Source of the DNA: JALYYC01 sp963795805
Lineage (GTDB): Bacteria; Chloroflexota; Dormibacteria; CF-121
Assembly (NCBI GenBank): GCA_963795805.1
Contig: CAWCIV010000003.1
Span: forward strand, 1 to 64,000
Direction of reading: 5' to 3'
Length of the DNA: 64,000 bases
A program made the translations under genes and the position numbers. The notes under the pieces were generated by a model. The model saw only the letters and a list, made by a program, of their open reading frames with translations. It ran no database searches and was not told the origin of the DNA. Below, one piece after another: positions 32,905 through 40,343 of the stretch; the first letter of the stretch is position 1, and each line of letters begins with the position of its first letter.

Positions 32905-35000
32905 CTGTCCAGGCAGCAGAGATCGGCGCGGCCGGCCGCCAGGATCGTGTTCACCTCGTCGACCGTGGTGATGTTTCCGGAGGCGATCGTCGGGATGCCC
33001 GCCTCGTTGCGGATCCGATCGGCGGCCGGCACGCCGAAGAGCCGACTGTAGTCGGGCCGGGCCTCGCACACCGTCTGGCCCAGCACCGGATGCACGAGGT
33101 CGCAGTCATGTGCCTTGAGGAGAGCCGCAATGGCAACCGCGTCGTCGAGCGTGGTACCCCCCTCGGCCCAATCATTGGCCGTGATCTGGACGATCAGGGG
33201 ACCGCGCCAGACCTGCCGGACGGCGTCGAGAACGCGGAGCGGGAAGCGCATGCGGTTCTGGAGCGGGCCGCCGTAGGTATCCGTGCGATGGTTGGTGAGC
33301 GGGGAGATGAAGCCGGCAAGCAGGTATCCCTGGGCAAAATTGAGCTCCAGGACATCGACGAGGCACTCAGCGGCCCGCCCGGCCGCGCTCGCGAACGCCT
33401 CCACCACCCGCTGCATGTCCGGTTCGGTCATTTCGCACGGGACGCGCGATCGAGCCGTATACGGAATCGGCGAGGCGGCCAGCAGCGGCCATCCACCCCA
33501 GCGCAGCGGGCGGTCGACGCCCTCCCGGGCAGGGCGCGTCGACCCGCGCCGGCCGGCATGGCCCAGCTGTAGCGCCAATCGGGCCCCCGGCTCCGCGTGC
33601 ACGCGTTCCACCTGCGAGGCCAGGGTTTCCACTTGCTCTCCCGTAAAGATCCCGGCCGTTTCGGGCGTCACCCGTCCGTCAAGGCTGACAGCGGTGAATT
33701 CGCTGGTGAGGAGGGCGCCGCCGGGAACCCGTCCCACGACGCGGTTGGGAATGCGCAGCCCGCCGAGGGTGATCCCGACAAACATCGGGGGCGGACTGAG
33801 CCTCGGTGGACTGTCGGCCACCCCAGTCCCCAGGGCGGCAACGCCAGTCCCCAGGGCGGCAACGCCAGTCCCCAGGGCCGCAAACTGGGCGTCAACGGAG
33901 CGGACAAAGCCGGGATCGCGCTGGCTCAAGCTGGTGTAGGTGATCCGGCGGCTTCTGGTCAGCAGGTTGAAGGCGAACATCTTCGGTTCGAACCCCTCGT
34001 AGCGAGCGACATGCTCGAAGTAGAGGGAGCTCTCCAGCGCCGCCTCCTGGAAGCGCTCGACGACCGGCTGGCGCTCCAGCTCATAGTCGGTGAGCGCCGT
34101 CTCGAGGTTGTGGTGCCGGCGGAGCGCATCGACCAGCGCGATGCTGTCCTCCATCGCCAGCTTGGTGCCCGAGCCGATCGAAAAGTGCGCCGTGTGGGCG
34201 GCATCGCCGACCAGCACGACGTTGCCGTGATGCCAGGACGCCGACCGCAATGTGAGGAACGTGAGCCAGGCGGACCGGTTCGACAGCAATCGGCGCCCCT
34301 GCAACTCGGGCCTAAACAGGTTCGAGCAGTAGGCGATGCTGTCCGTCTCGGTGGCGCCGTCGAAGCCTGCGTCCTGCCATGTCTTCAAGGGGCACTCGAC
34401 GATGAAGGTGCTGGTCCGGGCATCGAACGGGTAGGCGTGGACCTGGAAGAGGCCGTGCTCGTTTCGCCGAAAGATGAACGTGAAGGCGTCGAGCGCAAGA
34501 TCGGCGCCGAACCACGCGTACTTGGTCGCATGTGGTGTCAGCTGTGGTGAAAACACGGCCTCGTGGCTGCGCCGGGCCAGGCCGTTGACGCCGTCCGCGC
34601 CAACAATCAGGTCCGCGCCATCCAACTCAGTCAGGTCGCGGACCTCACGCCGAAACTCGAGCCTGACCCCCAGGTCCCGGCAGCGCCGCTGCAGAATGCC
34701 GAGCAGGACCTTGCGCGAAATGCCGGTAAAGACGTGGCCCCGGGAGCGCTCCCGCGTGTCGTGAAAGAAAATGTCGATGGCGTTCCAGCGCGCGAAGCTG
34801 GCCGTGATCTCTTCGTAACTGTCGTGGTCGGCGTCGCGCAGCGACCCGAGCGTCTCCTCGGAGAAGACGACGCCCCAGCCGAAGGTCGCATCCGGCGGGT
34901 TGCGCTCCATCACCTGGACGTCGGCCGCCGGGTCCGCCTTTTTCGCAAGCAACGCGAAATACAGACCGGCAGGGCCGCCTCCCAGTACCACGTACCTCAC
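32901..35000 (-). CDS. FAD monooxygenase/Old Yellow Enzyme fusion, 2-aminobenzoyl-CoA monooxygenase/reductase-like, C-terminally truncated
   Basis: A 699-residue two-domain flavoprotein. Residues 1-365 are a class A flavin monooxygenase with VVLGGGPAGLYFALLAKK (4-21) and the FAD-ribityl motif VLVGDAAHTAHFSIGSG. A repeated AALGTGV linker (about 373-393) leads to an Old Yellow Enzyme domain starting PPMFVGITLGGLRIPNRVV and carrying QLGHAGRRG, ELNFAQGYLL and IASGNITTVDEVNTILAAGRADLC. The same fusion occurs in 2-aminobenzoyl-CoA monooxygenase/reductase of Azoarcus evansii and in salicylyl-CoA 5-hydroxylase-type proteins; tryptophan-catabolic context favours aminobenzoyl-CoA. It stops abruptly after ADLCCLDS, so the last roughly 60-70 residues of the usual OYE end are missing. 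GTG at 35000 overlaps the stop of the upstream flavoprotein gene. Longer N-terminal readings up to 35981 are antisense-like and rejected. Confidence 0.85.
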   Translation of the reverse strand: MRYVVLGGGPAGLYFALLAKKADPAADVQVMERNPPDATFGWGVVFSEETLGSLRDADHDSYEEITASFARWNAIDIFFHDTRERSRGHVFTGISRKVLLGILQRRCRDLGVRLEFRREVRDLTELDGADLIVGADGVNGLARRSHEAVFSPQLTPHATKYAWFGADLALDAFTFIFRRNEHGLFQVHAYPFDARTSTFIVECPLKTWQDAGFDGATETDSIAYCSNLFRPELQGRRLLSNRSAWLTFLTLRSASWHHGNVVLVGDAAHTAHFSIGSGTKLAMEDSIALVDALRRHHNLETALTDYELERQPVVERFQEAALESSLYFEHVARYEGFEPKMFAFNLLTRSRRITYTSLSQRDPGFVRSVDAQFAALGTGVAALGTGVAALGTGVADSPPRLSPPPMFVGITLGGLRIPNRVVGRVPGGALLTSEFTAVSLDGRVTPETAGIFTGEQVETLASQVERVHAEPGARLALQLGHAGRRGSTRPAREGVDRPLRWGGWPLLAASPIPYTARSRVPCEMTEPDMQRVVEAFASAAGRAAECLVDVLELNFAQGYLLAGFISPLTNHRTDTYGGPLQNRMRFPLRVLDAVRQVWRGPLIVQITANDWAEGGTTLDDAVAIAALLKAHDCDLVHPVLGQTVCEARPDYSRLFGVPAADRIRNEAGIPTIASGNITTVDEVNTILAAGRADLCCLDS
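33820..33882. repeat. Three tandem 21-bp repeats in the interdomain linker
   Basis: Units at 33820-33840, 33841-33861 and 33862-33882 differ by only one or two bases and share the core CCAGTCCCCAGGG. Read on the minus strand they encode AALGTGV three times, between the monooxygenase and OYE domains. Confidence 0.9.
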
Positions 35001-35845
35001 CTGGGCTGGCGGACCACCTCGGCCAGCCGGTCGAGTTGCTCGATGGCCGAAACCGTTGGAAAGAGCACCAGCTCGTCGCAGCCGGCGTCCTCGTAGCCGC
35101 GGACGAAGTCGACGATCGCTCCTGGTGAGGTCAGATTGCCGGCGGCGATCTTTTCGGCAAACGGCCCGGTGAACGCGTAATAGTGCCGCAGGTACTCGGC
35201 GCCGTGCACGGCCGCCTCGTCGCCCAGGGCGTAGTACCCCATGCCCCAGAGGGCCGGCTTTCCCGGACGTCCCAGGTCGCGCCATGCGGCCTGGGCCTTC
35301 GACGCGCCGCTCGCGAAGGCTCGGGCCGGACCGCCGCCGTGCATGTAGCCGTCGCCGTAGCGAGCCATGCGAGCGAGGGCTTCGCCGCCGGAGCCGCCAA
35401 CCAGGATCTCGGGGCCGCGTCCCGGCGAGCTTGGGCCGACGCGGCCCTGTTCCCACGTATCGCGAAGGAGCTCCAGCTGTTCGGTGAATCGAGCACCGCG
35501 TTTGCGCGCGTCGACCCCGGCGACGTCGTAGTCCTCCAGGCGAGCGCCCACGGCGAGCCCGAGCGTCAGGCGGTTGTTCGACAGGACGTTGACCGTGGCG
35601 GCCTGCTTCGCCAGCAGGACCGTGTTGCGCAGCGGACCGATCACGACCATGGTGGCCAGCCGAATCCGTTCCGTCACGGCGGCCGCCGCCGCCAGCGCGG
35701 TGAGCGGCTCGTGGTTCTGGTACGCGATGCGGTCGACGACGCCGAGGCTGGAAAACGAGGCCTGGTCGGCTCGGCGTGCCCAGTCGAGAATCAAGTCGCG
35801 ACTTGTTCCGGCGGTCGAGGTTGGCAGCCCGACGCCAATTCTCAT
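34997..35845 (-). CDS. Luciferase-like (LLM) flavin-dependent oxidoreductase
   Basis: A 282-residue bacterial-luciferase-like protein. It begins MRIGVGLPTS, with TERIRLATMVVIGPLRN and NRLTLGLAVGARLEDYDVAG, the typical strands of the TIM barrel, and PEILVGGSGGEALARMARYGDG as the phosphate-binding region. Family members use F420 or FMN; the motif set does not separate these. It lies directly upstream of the monooxygenase/reductase, whose GTG overlaps its TGA. It may be a reductase or monooxygenase in the same route. ATG at 35845 is preferred over longer N-terminal readings because the domain starts there. Confidence 0.85.
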   Translation of the reverse strand: MRIGVGLPTSTAGTSRDLILDWARRADQASFSSLGVVDRIAYQNHEPLTALAAAAAVTERIRLATMVVIGPLRNTVLLAKQAATVNVLSNNRLTLGLAVGARLEDYDVAGVDARKRGARFTEQLELLRDTWEQGRVGPSSPGRGPEILVGGSGGEALARMARYGDGYMHGGGPARAFASGASKAQAAWRDLGRPGKPALWGMGYYALGDEAAVHGAEYLRHYYAFTGPFAEKIAAGNLTSPGAIVDFVRGYEDAGCDELVLFPTVSAIEQLDRLAEVVRQPR

Positions 35846-35858
35846 GTCGGGGAGATGA

Positions 35859-35871
35859 TAAGTTTTCGCCA
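35859..35871 (+). promoter_or_regulatory. Leaderless promoter -10 (TAAGTT-N7-ATG)
   Basis: TAAGTT precedes the ATG of the enoyl-CoA hydratase gene at 35872 by seven bases. It lies 13 bp from the opposing start of the LLM flavoprotein. Confidence 0.55.
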
Positions 35872-36699
35872 ATGGGCTCGTTCCGCGGCTCCGCCGTGCC
35901 GGCGCCATCGTGGAGGTATTTTGACCTCGCCATCGACCGGGGCTGCGCCACGATCACGTTTACCAGGCCCGAGAAGCTCAACGCCCTGACGTTCGAGGTC
36001 TATGCCGATCTGCGCGACCTGCTCACCGAGCTGAGCCAGCGCGATGACATCCGGGTGCTGATGGTGACGGGTACCGGCCGCGGTTTCTGCTCGGGAGGCG
36101 ACGTCAACGCAATCATCGGCGCGCTGCAGTCCATGGACCCGCGCGATTTGCTGGCATTCACGCGCATGACCGGCACCGTCACCCAGCGCATCCGGGAAGC
36201 GCCATTCCCCGTGATCGCCGCGGTCAACGGGATCGCCGCCGGCGCCGGGGCGGTGCTCGCCCTGGCCGCCGATCTTCGGATCCTCGCCAGGTCGGCCAGC
36301 TTTGCCTTCCTGTTCACGAAAGTGGGCCTCTCAGGCGGCGACATGGGCGTCGCCTACCTCCTGCCGCGGCTGATCGGCCTGGGACGCGCCACGGAGCTAT
36401 TGCTGCTTGGCGATCGCGTCGATGCCGACCGGGCGCTGGCGATTGGGCTCGCCAACGAGGTCGTCAGCGACGCAGAACTCGGCGCCCGCGCGGCAGCGCT
36501 GGCGCGTCGATTCGCCGACGGGCCGGCGCTCGCCTACGCCGCGACGAAGCTCCTGATCTCTCGGGAGCAGGACATGAATCTCCATGCCTCACTGGAGCTG
36601 GACACCATGACGCAGGCGTTGCTGATGAAGAGCAGCGACCATGCCGAGTTCTACGCGGCCTTTCACCAGGGGCGGGATCCAAAATGGACCGGTCGCTAG
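35872..36699 (+). CDS. Enoyl-CoA hydratase/isomerase family protein
   Basis: A 275-residue crotonase-fold protein. The oxyanion-hole segments are GRGFCSGGDVNAI and AAVNGIAAGAGAVLALAADLRI; FTKVGLSGGDMGVAYLLPRLIG holds the usual active-site turn. One of the two acidic residues of true hydratases appears replaced by glycine-rich sequence (SGGDMG), a pattern seen in related hydratases, isomerases and ring-cleaving crotonases. Substrate is unknown, but location next to the aminobenzoyl-CoA-type fusion suggests it handles a dearomatised cyclic CoA ester. The last 16 nt overlap the Rid-family gene. Confidence 0.88.
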   Translation: MGSFRGSAVPAPSWRYFDLAIDRGCATITFTRPEKLNALTFEVYADLRDLLTELSQRDDIRVLMVTGTGRGFCSGGDVNAIIGALQSMDPRDLLAFTRMTGTVTQRIREAPFPVIAAVNGIAAGAGAVLALAADLRILARSASFAFLFTKVGLSGGDMGVAYLLPRLIGLGRATELLLLGDRVDADRALAIGLANEVVSDAELGARAAALARRFADGPALAYAATKLLISREQDMNLHASLELDTMTQALLMKSSDHAEFYAAFHQGRDPKWTGR

Positions 36700-37100
36700 A
36701 AAGTCCGCATCAACTGATAAATCCGGAAACGCTTCCGGCGCCATCAGGGTTTTCGCACGCCGTCCTCGCGCAGTCTGGGCGGACGGTTTATCTCGCCGGC
36801 CAAACGGCCGCCGGATCGGATGGGCGCATCGTGGGAGACACGATGGCCAGCCAATTCGACCGGGCGGCGGCTAACGTCGTGACCGCCCTCGAGGCCGCCG
36901 GAGCGCATCCTCAGCATCTGGTGAGCATGCAGATCTTCGTCACAAGCATCGACGAGTACCGGCAGGCCCGGCGCGAGATCGGCGAGGCGTACCGCCGGCA
37001 TTTTGGCCGCCACTATCCCGCGATGGCCTTGCTCGAGGTGCAGCGCCTCTTCGACGTGGCCGCCAAAGTCGAGCTCATGTGCATCGCCGTGGCCGCCTGA
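36684..37100 (+). CDS. Rid/YjgF-family protein (non-canonical)
   Basis: A 138-residue YjgF-fold protein with LINPETLPAPSGFSHAVLAQSGRTVYLAGQ at the start and the trimer-core strands VYLAGQTA and VSMQIFVTSIDEY. Canonical RidA enamine/imine deaminases have an arginine in PxR(S/T); here the sequence is YPAMALLEVQRL, with methionine at that position. It therefore belongs to another Rid subfamily, which may still act on enamines. Its gene overlaps the enoyl-CoA hydratase by 16 nt. The expected product of an aminobenzoyl-CoA monooxygenase/reductase is an enamine, so deamination is an attractive but unproven role. Confidence 0.8.
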   Translation: MDRSLESPHQLINPETLPAPSGFSHAVLAQSGRTVYLAGQTAAGSDGRIVGDTMASQFDRAAANVVTALEAAGAHPQHLVSMQIFVTSIDEYRQARREIGEAYRRHFGRHYPAMALLEVQRLFDVAAKVELMCIAVAA

Positions 37101-37163
37101 CGAACCCTTGACTGAGGCCGAACGCGCCTAAGACGAACCCTGACTCAGGCCGATCGGGCGTGA
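37099..37163. repeat. Tandem imperfect direct repeat, about 33 bp x 2
   Basis: Copies at 37099-37131 and 37132-37163 both begin GACGAACCC and share the pattern TGACT(G/C)AGGCCGA(A/T)C. The repeat spans the gap between the Rid gene stop and the 3' end of the HNH gene. Confidence 0.75.
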
Positions 37164-38359
37164 GCGGTGACCGGTCGGGCGAGCCTCCAGCGGCCATTAT
37201 CTGCGCGCCGTAACGACCAGCCTTCTTCATGGACCATCCGGTGATGTCGCCGACATAGCAGCACGAGGTTCGACATCGTCGTTTCACCGCCGTGGATCCA
37301 GTGCTTGAGGTGATGCGCGTCGGTCCAGTCCGGTGGCCGGCCACAACCGTCGGCGACGCAGCCATGATCGCGGGCTGCCAAAGCCCGGCGCGTCGCCGGC
37401 GGAATCGTCCGGGTCGCGCGGCTGACCTCGGCGTCAAGCTCGCCCCGGCCGGTGATCCGGGTCAGGGCCGTGTCGCACGCAATGCGGCGGATCGTCTCCG
37501 CGGGAACGGGCGCGCCCCGTTCGAGCTCACCGGCCGGCGAGCCGGCCGTGCCGGCCAGGGTGTCGAGGCTGGCCACGACGACCAACTGCGGCCGCGGGCC
37601 GGCGCCATCGGACGATTTGGCGCCGGGGCGGTAGCACAGCTCGATCAGGGCATCAGCGCATCGCTGACCGGGATTGCGGTCGTCGTCTTTCGACGGCGGC
37701 ATCAGGCGATGCAGAGCGGTGCGCAGAATCGCACCACCTTCGCCGTCAAGCAGTCCGTCGAGCCGGACCAGGCCGTTGATCGGCTCGCTCACATGAAAAT
37801 AGCGGCGCGCGTGGGCCCGGTTCGTCTCCATGAGCGCGACGTCCGCATCCACGCGGTGCTCGAATTGCTTGGCGTGATTGTTGAACTGGCCCGGGTCCAT
37901 GGTTTGGGCCGTCTGCACCAGGGCGGCCTCTTCCTTCCGAACGGCGGCGGTCCCCAGGTGTTCCGCCGTTCGCGCCATCACCGCGACATGCTGGTAGCCG
38001 AGGTCGCCGGTCGCAAAGGCCTTCTTTGTCGCCGGAAGCTGCTCCAGCTGGCGGCCGATGATGACCCGTTCATAGGCGGCGCCCTTCGAGAGCTTGCACT
38101 TCCAGCGCAGCCAGGCCACGATCCCGATCGCGCCGTCGGCGGCATACTCCCCGGACTGGTCGAAGCGGCGCACGCCTTCGGCGAAGACCGCCTCCAGGGA
38201 GTCGATCCCGGTTTCCCGGATGCCGATCAGGCCCTCACCGAGGTCGGCGGCCGGCGTGGCCCGGACCCAATCGGTCCATCGCCTGGCCAGGGCTCGCGTC
38301 TCCTCGATGGGCGGTCCTTGCTGAACACCTGGCGCGGCCATGCTTTCATCCTGAGGCAC
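37145..38359 (-). CDS. DUF222-type HNH endonuclease (13E12 family)
   Basis: A 404-residue protein with a long helical DUF222 region followed by a C-terminal HNH nuclease. The zinc knuckle and active site read CVADGCGRPPDWTDAHHLKHW, then HGGETTMSNLVLLCRRHHRMVHEEGW. This family is multicopy in Actinobacteria (13E12 repeat family) and behaves like a selfish or mobile gene; its target is unknown. GTG at 38359 or ATG at 38341 are both possible starts. The inverted repeat GACAG-GTGT-CTGTC at 38366-38379 lies just upstream. The 3' end falls in a 33-bp direct repeat. No transposase is nearby. Confidence 0.88.
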   Translation of the reverse strand: MPQDESMAAPGVQQGPPIEETRALARRWTDWVRATPAADLGEGLIGIRETGIDSLEAVFAEGVRRFDQSGEYAADGAIGIVAWLRWKCKLSKGAAYERVIIGRQLEQLPATKKAFATGDLGYQHVAVMARTAEHLGTAAVRKEEAALVQTAQTMDPGQFNNHAKQFEHRVDADVALMETNRAHARRYFHVSEPINGLVRLDGLLDGEGGAILRTALHRLMPPSKDDDRNPGQRCADALIELCYRPGAKSSDGAGPRPQLVVVASLDTLAGTAGSPAGELERGAPVPAETIRRIACDTALTRITGRGELDAEVSRATRTIPPATRRALAARDHGCVADGCGRPPDWTDAHHLKHWIHGGETTMSNLVLLCRRHHRMVHEEGWSLRRADNGRWRLARPVTAHARSA

Positions 38360-38412
38360 CCCTGCGACAGGTGTCTGTCAATAACTCGATGTTGAGTGGT
38401 GATAACCAGGCG

Positions 38413-39567
38413 TTACGAACGCTGGCCTGACCCCTCACGCTTTTGTGGCTTGCGAAACAGATCGCGGGCGATGATCTCCCGCTGGATCTCGGACGTTCCC
38501 TCGTAGATCCTGGGCGCCCGCACCTCCCGGTATAGGTGCTCGAGCAGGTGGCCACGCTCCAGCGCGACGGCGCCGTGCACCTGGATCGCCATGTCGACAA
38601 CCTGCTGGGCGGTCTCGGTCGCGAACAGCTTGGCCATCGCCGACCGACGGCCAACGTCCGGCTGCCCGGCATCGTAGGCCGCCGCCGCGGTATAGACCAG
38701 CGAGCGCGCCGCCTCGAGCCGCGTGGCCATCTCGGCGATCTGATGCGATACGGCCTGGAACTCACGGATCGGGCGCCCGAAGGCGGAGCGCGTCTCCGCA
38801 TGCGCGATCGCCGCGTCGAGCGCCGCCTTGCCCATCCCGACCACCGACGCGCCGACACTCGGCCGAAACAGGTCGAGCGTTCGCATCGCGAGTTTGAAGC
38901 CCTGGTCGACCTCGCTCAGGACCTGGTCCTGCGGAACGAACACGCCATCGAGTTCAAGCCTTCCGATCGGATGCGCCGATAGGAGCTGGAGCGGCGTGCC
39001 GTGCAGTCCCGGGGCGTCGCCGTTGACGATGAAGGCGGTAATGCCTCGCGTCCCGGCGCCCGCGGTCGTGCGCGCGAACAGGGTGTAGACGTCGGCGTCC
39101 GGAGCATTCGAGATGAACGTCTTCGTGCCCGTCAGTCGGAAACCCCATCCATCCCGTTCCGCCTTCAACTCGAGCCCACCGGCGTCCGATCCGGCCCCTG
39201 GCTCGGTCAACGCGAACGCGGCGACGGCCTCGCCTCGGGCGAGCGGGGTTACCCACCGGCTGACGGCTTCGTCCGCGCCGGACAGGACGATCGGGTAGCC
39301 TCCCAGCGTCTGGATCGCGACGGCGTTCTCGACTTCGGTCGAGACGGCCGCGAGTGCCTCGCGAACCGCACAGAGGTCGACCGCCAGGACGTCGCGGTCG
39401 CGGCTACCGCCGGCTCGGCGCGGAAACAACCTGGGCAGGAGTCCCGCCTCAGCAAGCGCGCGGAGGAGCGGCCGGTTGACCCGACCCTCGGGGCCTGTGC
39501 GGCCCATCTCGGCAAGCTGCAGGGCCACGGTGGTCGCCTCCACGGCCAGCGCCTCGCGCTCGGTCAC
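38413..39567 (-). CDS. Acyl-CoA dehydrogenase family protein
   Basis: A 384-residue FAD acyl-CoA dehydrogenase. FALTEPGAGSDAGGL is the flavin/substrate loop, TGTKTFISNA the second FAD strand, and YEGTSEIQREIIARDLF the C-terminal motif whose YEG glutamate is the usual catalytic base. It would pass electrons to ETF, and etfBA genes are present at 53.5-55.2 kb. It is the last gene of a five-gene minus-strand operon, its start overlapping the SDR stop by four bases. The chain length or ring substrate is not evident. Confidence 0.92.
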   Translation of the reverse strand: MTEREALAVEATTVALQLAEMGRTGPEGRVNRPLLRALAEAGLLPRLFPRRAGGSRDRDVLAVDLCAVREALAAVSTEVENAVAIQTLGGYPIVLSGADEAVSRWVTPLARGEAVAAFALTEPGAGSDAGGLELKAERDGWGFRLTGTKTFISNAPDADVYTLFARTTAGAGTRGITAFIVNGDAPGLHGTPLQLLSAHPIGRLELDGVFVPQDQVLSEVDQGFKLAMRTLDLFRPSVGASVVGMGKAALDAAIAHAETRSAFGRPIREFQAVSHQIAEMATRLEAARSLVYTAAAAYDAGQPDVGRRSAMAKLFATETAQQVVDMAIQVHGAVALERGHLLEHLYREVRAPRIYEGTSEIQREIIARDLFRKPQKREGSGQRS

Positions 39568-40343
39568 CCTTGCACGCTCCCACCGTCGAGGATGATGCCC
39601 TGGCCGGTAATGCCCCGCGCGACCTCGGTGCAGAGGAAGGCCGCGAGCCCGGCGACCTCCTCGGCGGTCATCAACCGACCCTGGGGGCTGAATCCCTCCA
39701 GGATCTTTCGCGCATCAAGCGGCGATCGACCGGTTCTCGCATTGATGTTGTCGATCGAGCCTTGCGTCATCGGCGTGTCGACATAACCCGGGCAGATGGC
39801 GTTGACGGTGATGCCCGTAGCGGCGACCTCCGAGGCGACGGCGCGGGTCAGTCCGAGCAGGGCGTGCTTGGACACGGCGTACGCCACCATGTAGGGAGCG
39901 GCCGCTTTGGCCGCGACCGAGGCCACGTTTACGACGCGGCCCCAACCCGCCTTGAGCATCAGCGGCATGACCGCGCGCGTCCAATAGAACGCGCCGGTTG
40001 CGTTCACCTGCATCGTGCGCTCCCACAGCTCATCGGTGGTGTCAGCAAGCTTCGCGCCACTGGCGATGCCGGCATTGTTGACCAGGATCAGCGGGTCGCC
40101 CAGCTCCGCTCGGACACGCGCCAACGTCGCCTCCACGTCCTGGCGTTGCGTCACATCGCACACAAAGACCTGGCCCCTCCGCCCGAGCCGCCGAACCGCA
40201 TCGGCCGTCGCCTCGAGTTCATTCCTCGATCGAGCCACCACGGCCACGTTCGCGCCCGCCTCGGCCAGCGCCATCGCGGTGGCGCGACCGATGCCCCGTC
40301 CGCCGCCGGTGACGACAGCGACCCGACCGGCCAGGTCCGTCAC
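39564..40343 (-). CDS. Short-chain dehydrogenase/reductase (3-hydroxyacyl/hydroxybutyrate type)
   Basis: A 259-residue classical SDR. The cofactor loop is VVTGGGRGIGRATA, NNAGIAS is the central strand, and the catalytic Ser-Tyr-Lys set is in NVASVAAKAAAPYMVAYAVSKHALLG. The GICPGYVDTPM-type segment (AICPGYVDTPMTQ) is typical of 3-hydroxybutyrate and 3-oxoacyl reductases. GTG at 40343 is chosen because the Rossmann domain starts there and it overlaps the previous stop by four bases. A beta-oxidation-like 3-hydroxyacyl-CoA dehydrogenase role would fit the operon with the acyl-CoA dehydrogenase. Confidence 0.9.
   Translation of the reverse strand: MTDLAGRVAVVTGGGRGIGRATAMALAEAGANVAVVARSRNELEATADAVRRLGRRGQVFVCDVTQRQDVEATLARVRAELGDPLILVNNAGIASGAKLADTTDELWERTMQVNATGAFYWTRAVMPLMLKAGWGRVVNVASVAAKAAAPYMVAYAVSKHALLGLTRAVASEVAATGITVNAICPGYVDTPMTQGSIDNINARTGRSPLDARKILEGFSPQGRLMTAEEVAGLAAFLCTEVARGITGQGIILDGGSVQG

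Noticed and set aside
35001..35981. N-terminal extension of the monooxygenase/OYE fusion up to 35981
   Set aside because: It is Arg-rich, lies out of frame over the LLM flavoprotein gene, and the FAD motif naturally starts at GTG 35000.
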